Source: Gammaproteobacteria bacterium (lineage in GTDB: Bacteria > Pseudomonadota > Gammaproteobacteria > Steroidobacterales > Steroidobacteraceae). From it: a stretch of DNA of 6,892 bases. This document shows, piece after piece, positions 6,025 through 6,892 of this stretch (positions are counted from its first letter, which is position 1; every line of letters starts with the position of its first letter). Both the position numbers and the translations under genes were made by a program. Below the pieces are notes generated by a model. That model was given only the letters and a program-made list of their open reading frames with translations, was not told the DNA's origin and made no database searches. The stretch is from assembly GCA_030039615.1 (NCBI GenBank), contig JASHVF010000132.1, forward strand, positions 1 through 6,892, given 5' to 3'.

Positions 6025-6892
6025 GTGAACCTGTCGGACTGGGCTCTGCGGCACCGCGCGCTCGTATGGTTCTTCATGCTGGTCGTCATCGCGGCGGGCG
6101 TGATGTCCTACCTGCGCCTGGGACGCAGCGAGGACCCGGCGTTCACGTTCAAGAACATGGTGGTTCAGGCAAGCTGGCCCGGTGCCACCATCGAAGAGAC
6201 GACCGAGCAGGTCACCGACCGCATCGAGAGGAAGCTGCAGGAAACTCCCGGCCTCGACTTCCTCACCAGCTACACGACCGCCGGCCAGGCGACCGTGTTC
6301 GTCAACCTGCGCGAATCCACCCCCACTCGCGACGTGCCCGGCATCTGGTATCAGGTACGCAAGAAGATCGCCGACATCCGCGCCACGTTTCCCAACGGCA
6401 TCGTCGGGCCGGGCTTCAACGACGAGTTCGGCGATACCTATGGAATCATCTACGCCTTCACCGCGGACGGCTTCAGCGACCGGCAGCTGCGTGACTACGT
6501 GGAAACCGCTCGCTCCCGGCTCCTGCACGTTGCCGACGTCTCCAAGATCGACCTGATCGGGACTCAGGAGGAGAGGATCTACGTGGAGTTCTCGGCGCGC
6601 AAGCTGGCCGGGCTGCAGCTCGACCGGCAGGCGCTGATCGATGCGCTGCGGGCACAGAACGCCGTAACTCCGGCCGGCGTCGTGCAGGCCGCGGGCGAGA
6701 AGATACTGGTTCAGGTGAGCGGCGCCTTTCGCTCCGAGGAGGACCTCCGCCGCGTCAACTTCGTGGTGAACGGGCGCGTCGTTCCGCTCAGCGACATCGC
6801 GACGGTGAGGCGCACGTACATCGATCCGCCGCAGCCGATGTTCAGGTTCAACGGTACGCGCGCAATCGGGCTCGCCATCGCCATGCGCAACG
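6025..6892 (+). CDS. RND efflux transporter permease, 5' part (runs off right edge)
   Basis: The N-terminal 289 residues of an RND-superfamily, proton-driven inner-membrane pump, full length normally about 1000-1050. The start MNLSDWALRHRALVWF fits the hydrophobic-efflux branch, with the first membrane span at about 11-30. LGRSEDPAF (32-40) and QASWPGATIEETTEQVTDRIE (two parts, 48-58 and 59-68) mark the first porter subdomain. NDEFGDTYGIIYAFTADG and the later VVPLSDIATVRRTY are typical of the porter and docking regions. The proton-relay aspartates lie beyond the window. GTG 6025 is chosen because it gives the family's usual N-terminus; an in-frame GTG at 6013 is possible. It forms an operon with the adaptor. 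It belongs with AcrB/MexK-like drug-type pumps rather than metal pumps by overall look, but the substrate is unknown. Confidence 0.95.
   Translation, partial: MNLSDWALRHRALVWFFMLVVIAAGVMSYLRLGRSEDPAFTFKNMVVQASWPGATIEETTEQVTDRIERKLQETPGLDFLTSYTTAGQATVFVNLRESTPTRDVPGIWYQVRKKIADIRATFPNGIVGPGFNDEFGDTYGIIYAFTADGFSDRQLRDYVETARSRLLHVADVSKIDLIGTQEERIYVEFSARKLAGLQLDRQALIDALRAQNAVTPAGVVQAAGEKILVQVSGAFRSEEDLRRVNFVVNGRVVPLSDIATVRRTYIDPPQPMFRFNGTRAIGLAIAMRN

Overview
The window is GC-rich DNA with an AT-rich island near 480-545. It most likely comes from a gammaproteobacterium. A FlhC-family regulator points to beta- or gammaproteobacteria. A large TonB-dependent receptor with an EVVITATKR-type TonB box and a lipoprotein-type RND adaptor fit a Steroidobacterales/Nevskiales/Xanthomonadales-like lineage; that placement is inference. 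I see no RNA gene, insertion sequence, CRISPR array or phage gene.

Left region (1-1087): a partial gene of unknown function runs off the left edge on the minus strand. It is divergent from a solo FlhC-family zinc-binding regulator (548-1087, +). The 127-bp gap between them holds two copies of one 20-bp palindrome, TTTGGGA-N6-T(C/A)CCAAA, 36 bp apart. The second copy ends just before the regulator's start codon. This looks like a compact regulatory module: a FlhC-like regulator without an adjacent FlhD, and paired operators.

Middle region (1169-4741, minus strand): a complete 819-residue TonB-dependent outer-membrane receptor (3628-1169) and a polytopic DUF2306-family inner-membrane protein (about 4741-3887). 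The 258-bp gap between them is not empty. It has a near-palindrome upstream of the receptor, a strong GC stem, and a 56-codon plus-strand open frame rich in cysteine. That small frame carries an exact 30-bp copy of part of the FlhC-like gene, in the same reading frame, about 2.96 kb away.

Right region (4932-6892, plus strand): an RND efflux operon, with a lipoprotein periplasmic adaptor (4932-6005) followed after 19 nt by the inner-membrane pump (from about 6025, cut by the right edge). The operon diverges from the DUF2306 gene across 190 bp. No TetR-type regulator lies beside it in this window.

Together the genes suggest an envelope transport neighbourhood: outer-membrane uptake, a membrane protein of unknown role and efflux. 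The FlhC-like module at the left may be a separate regulatory unit. The features most worth a second look are the paired palindromes with the orphan FlhC-like protein, and the 30-bp repeat tying that gene to a possible unannotated small gene.
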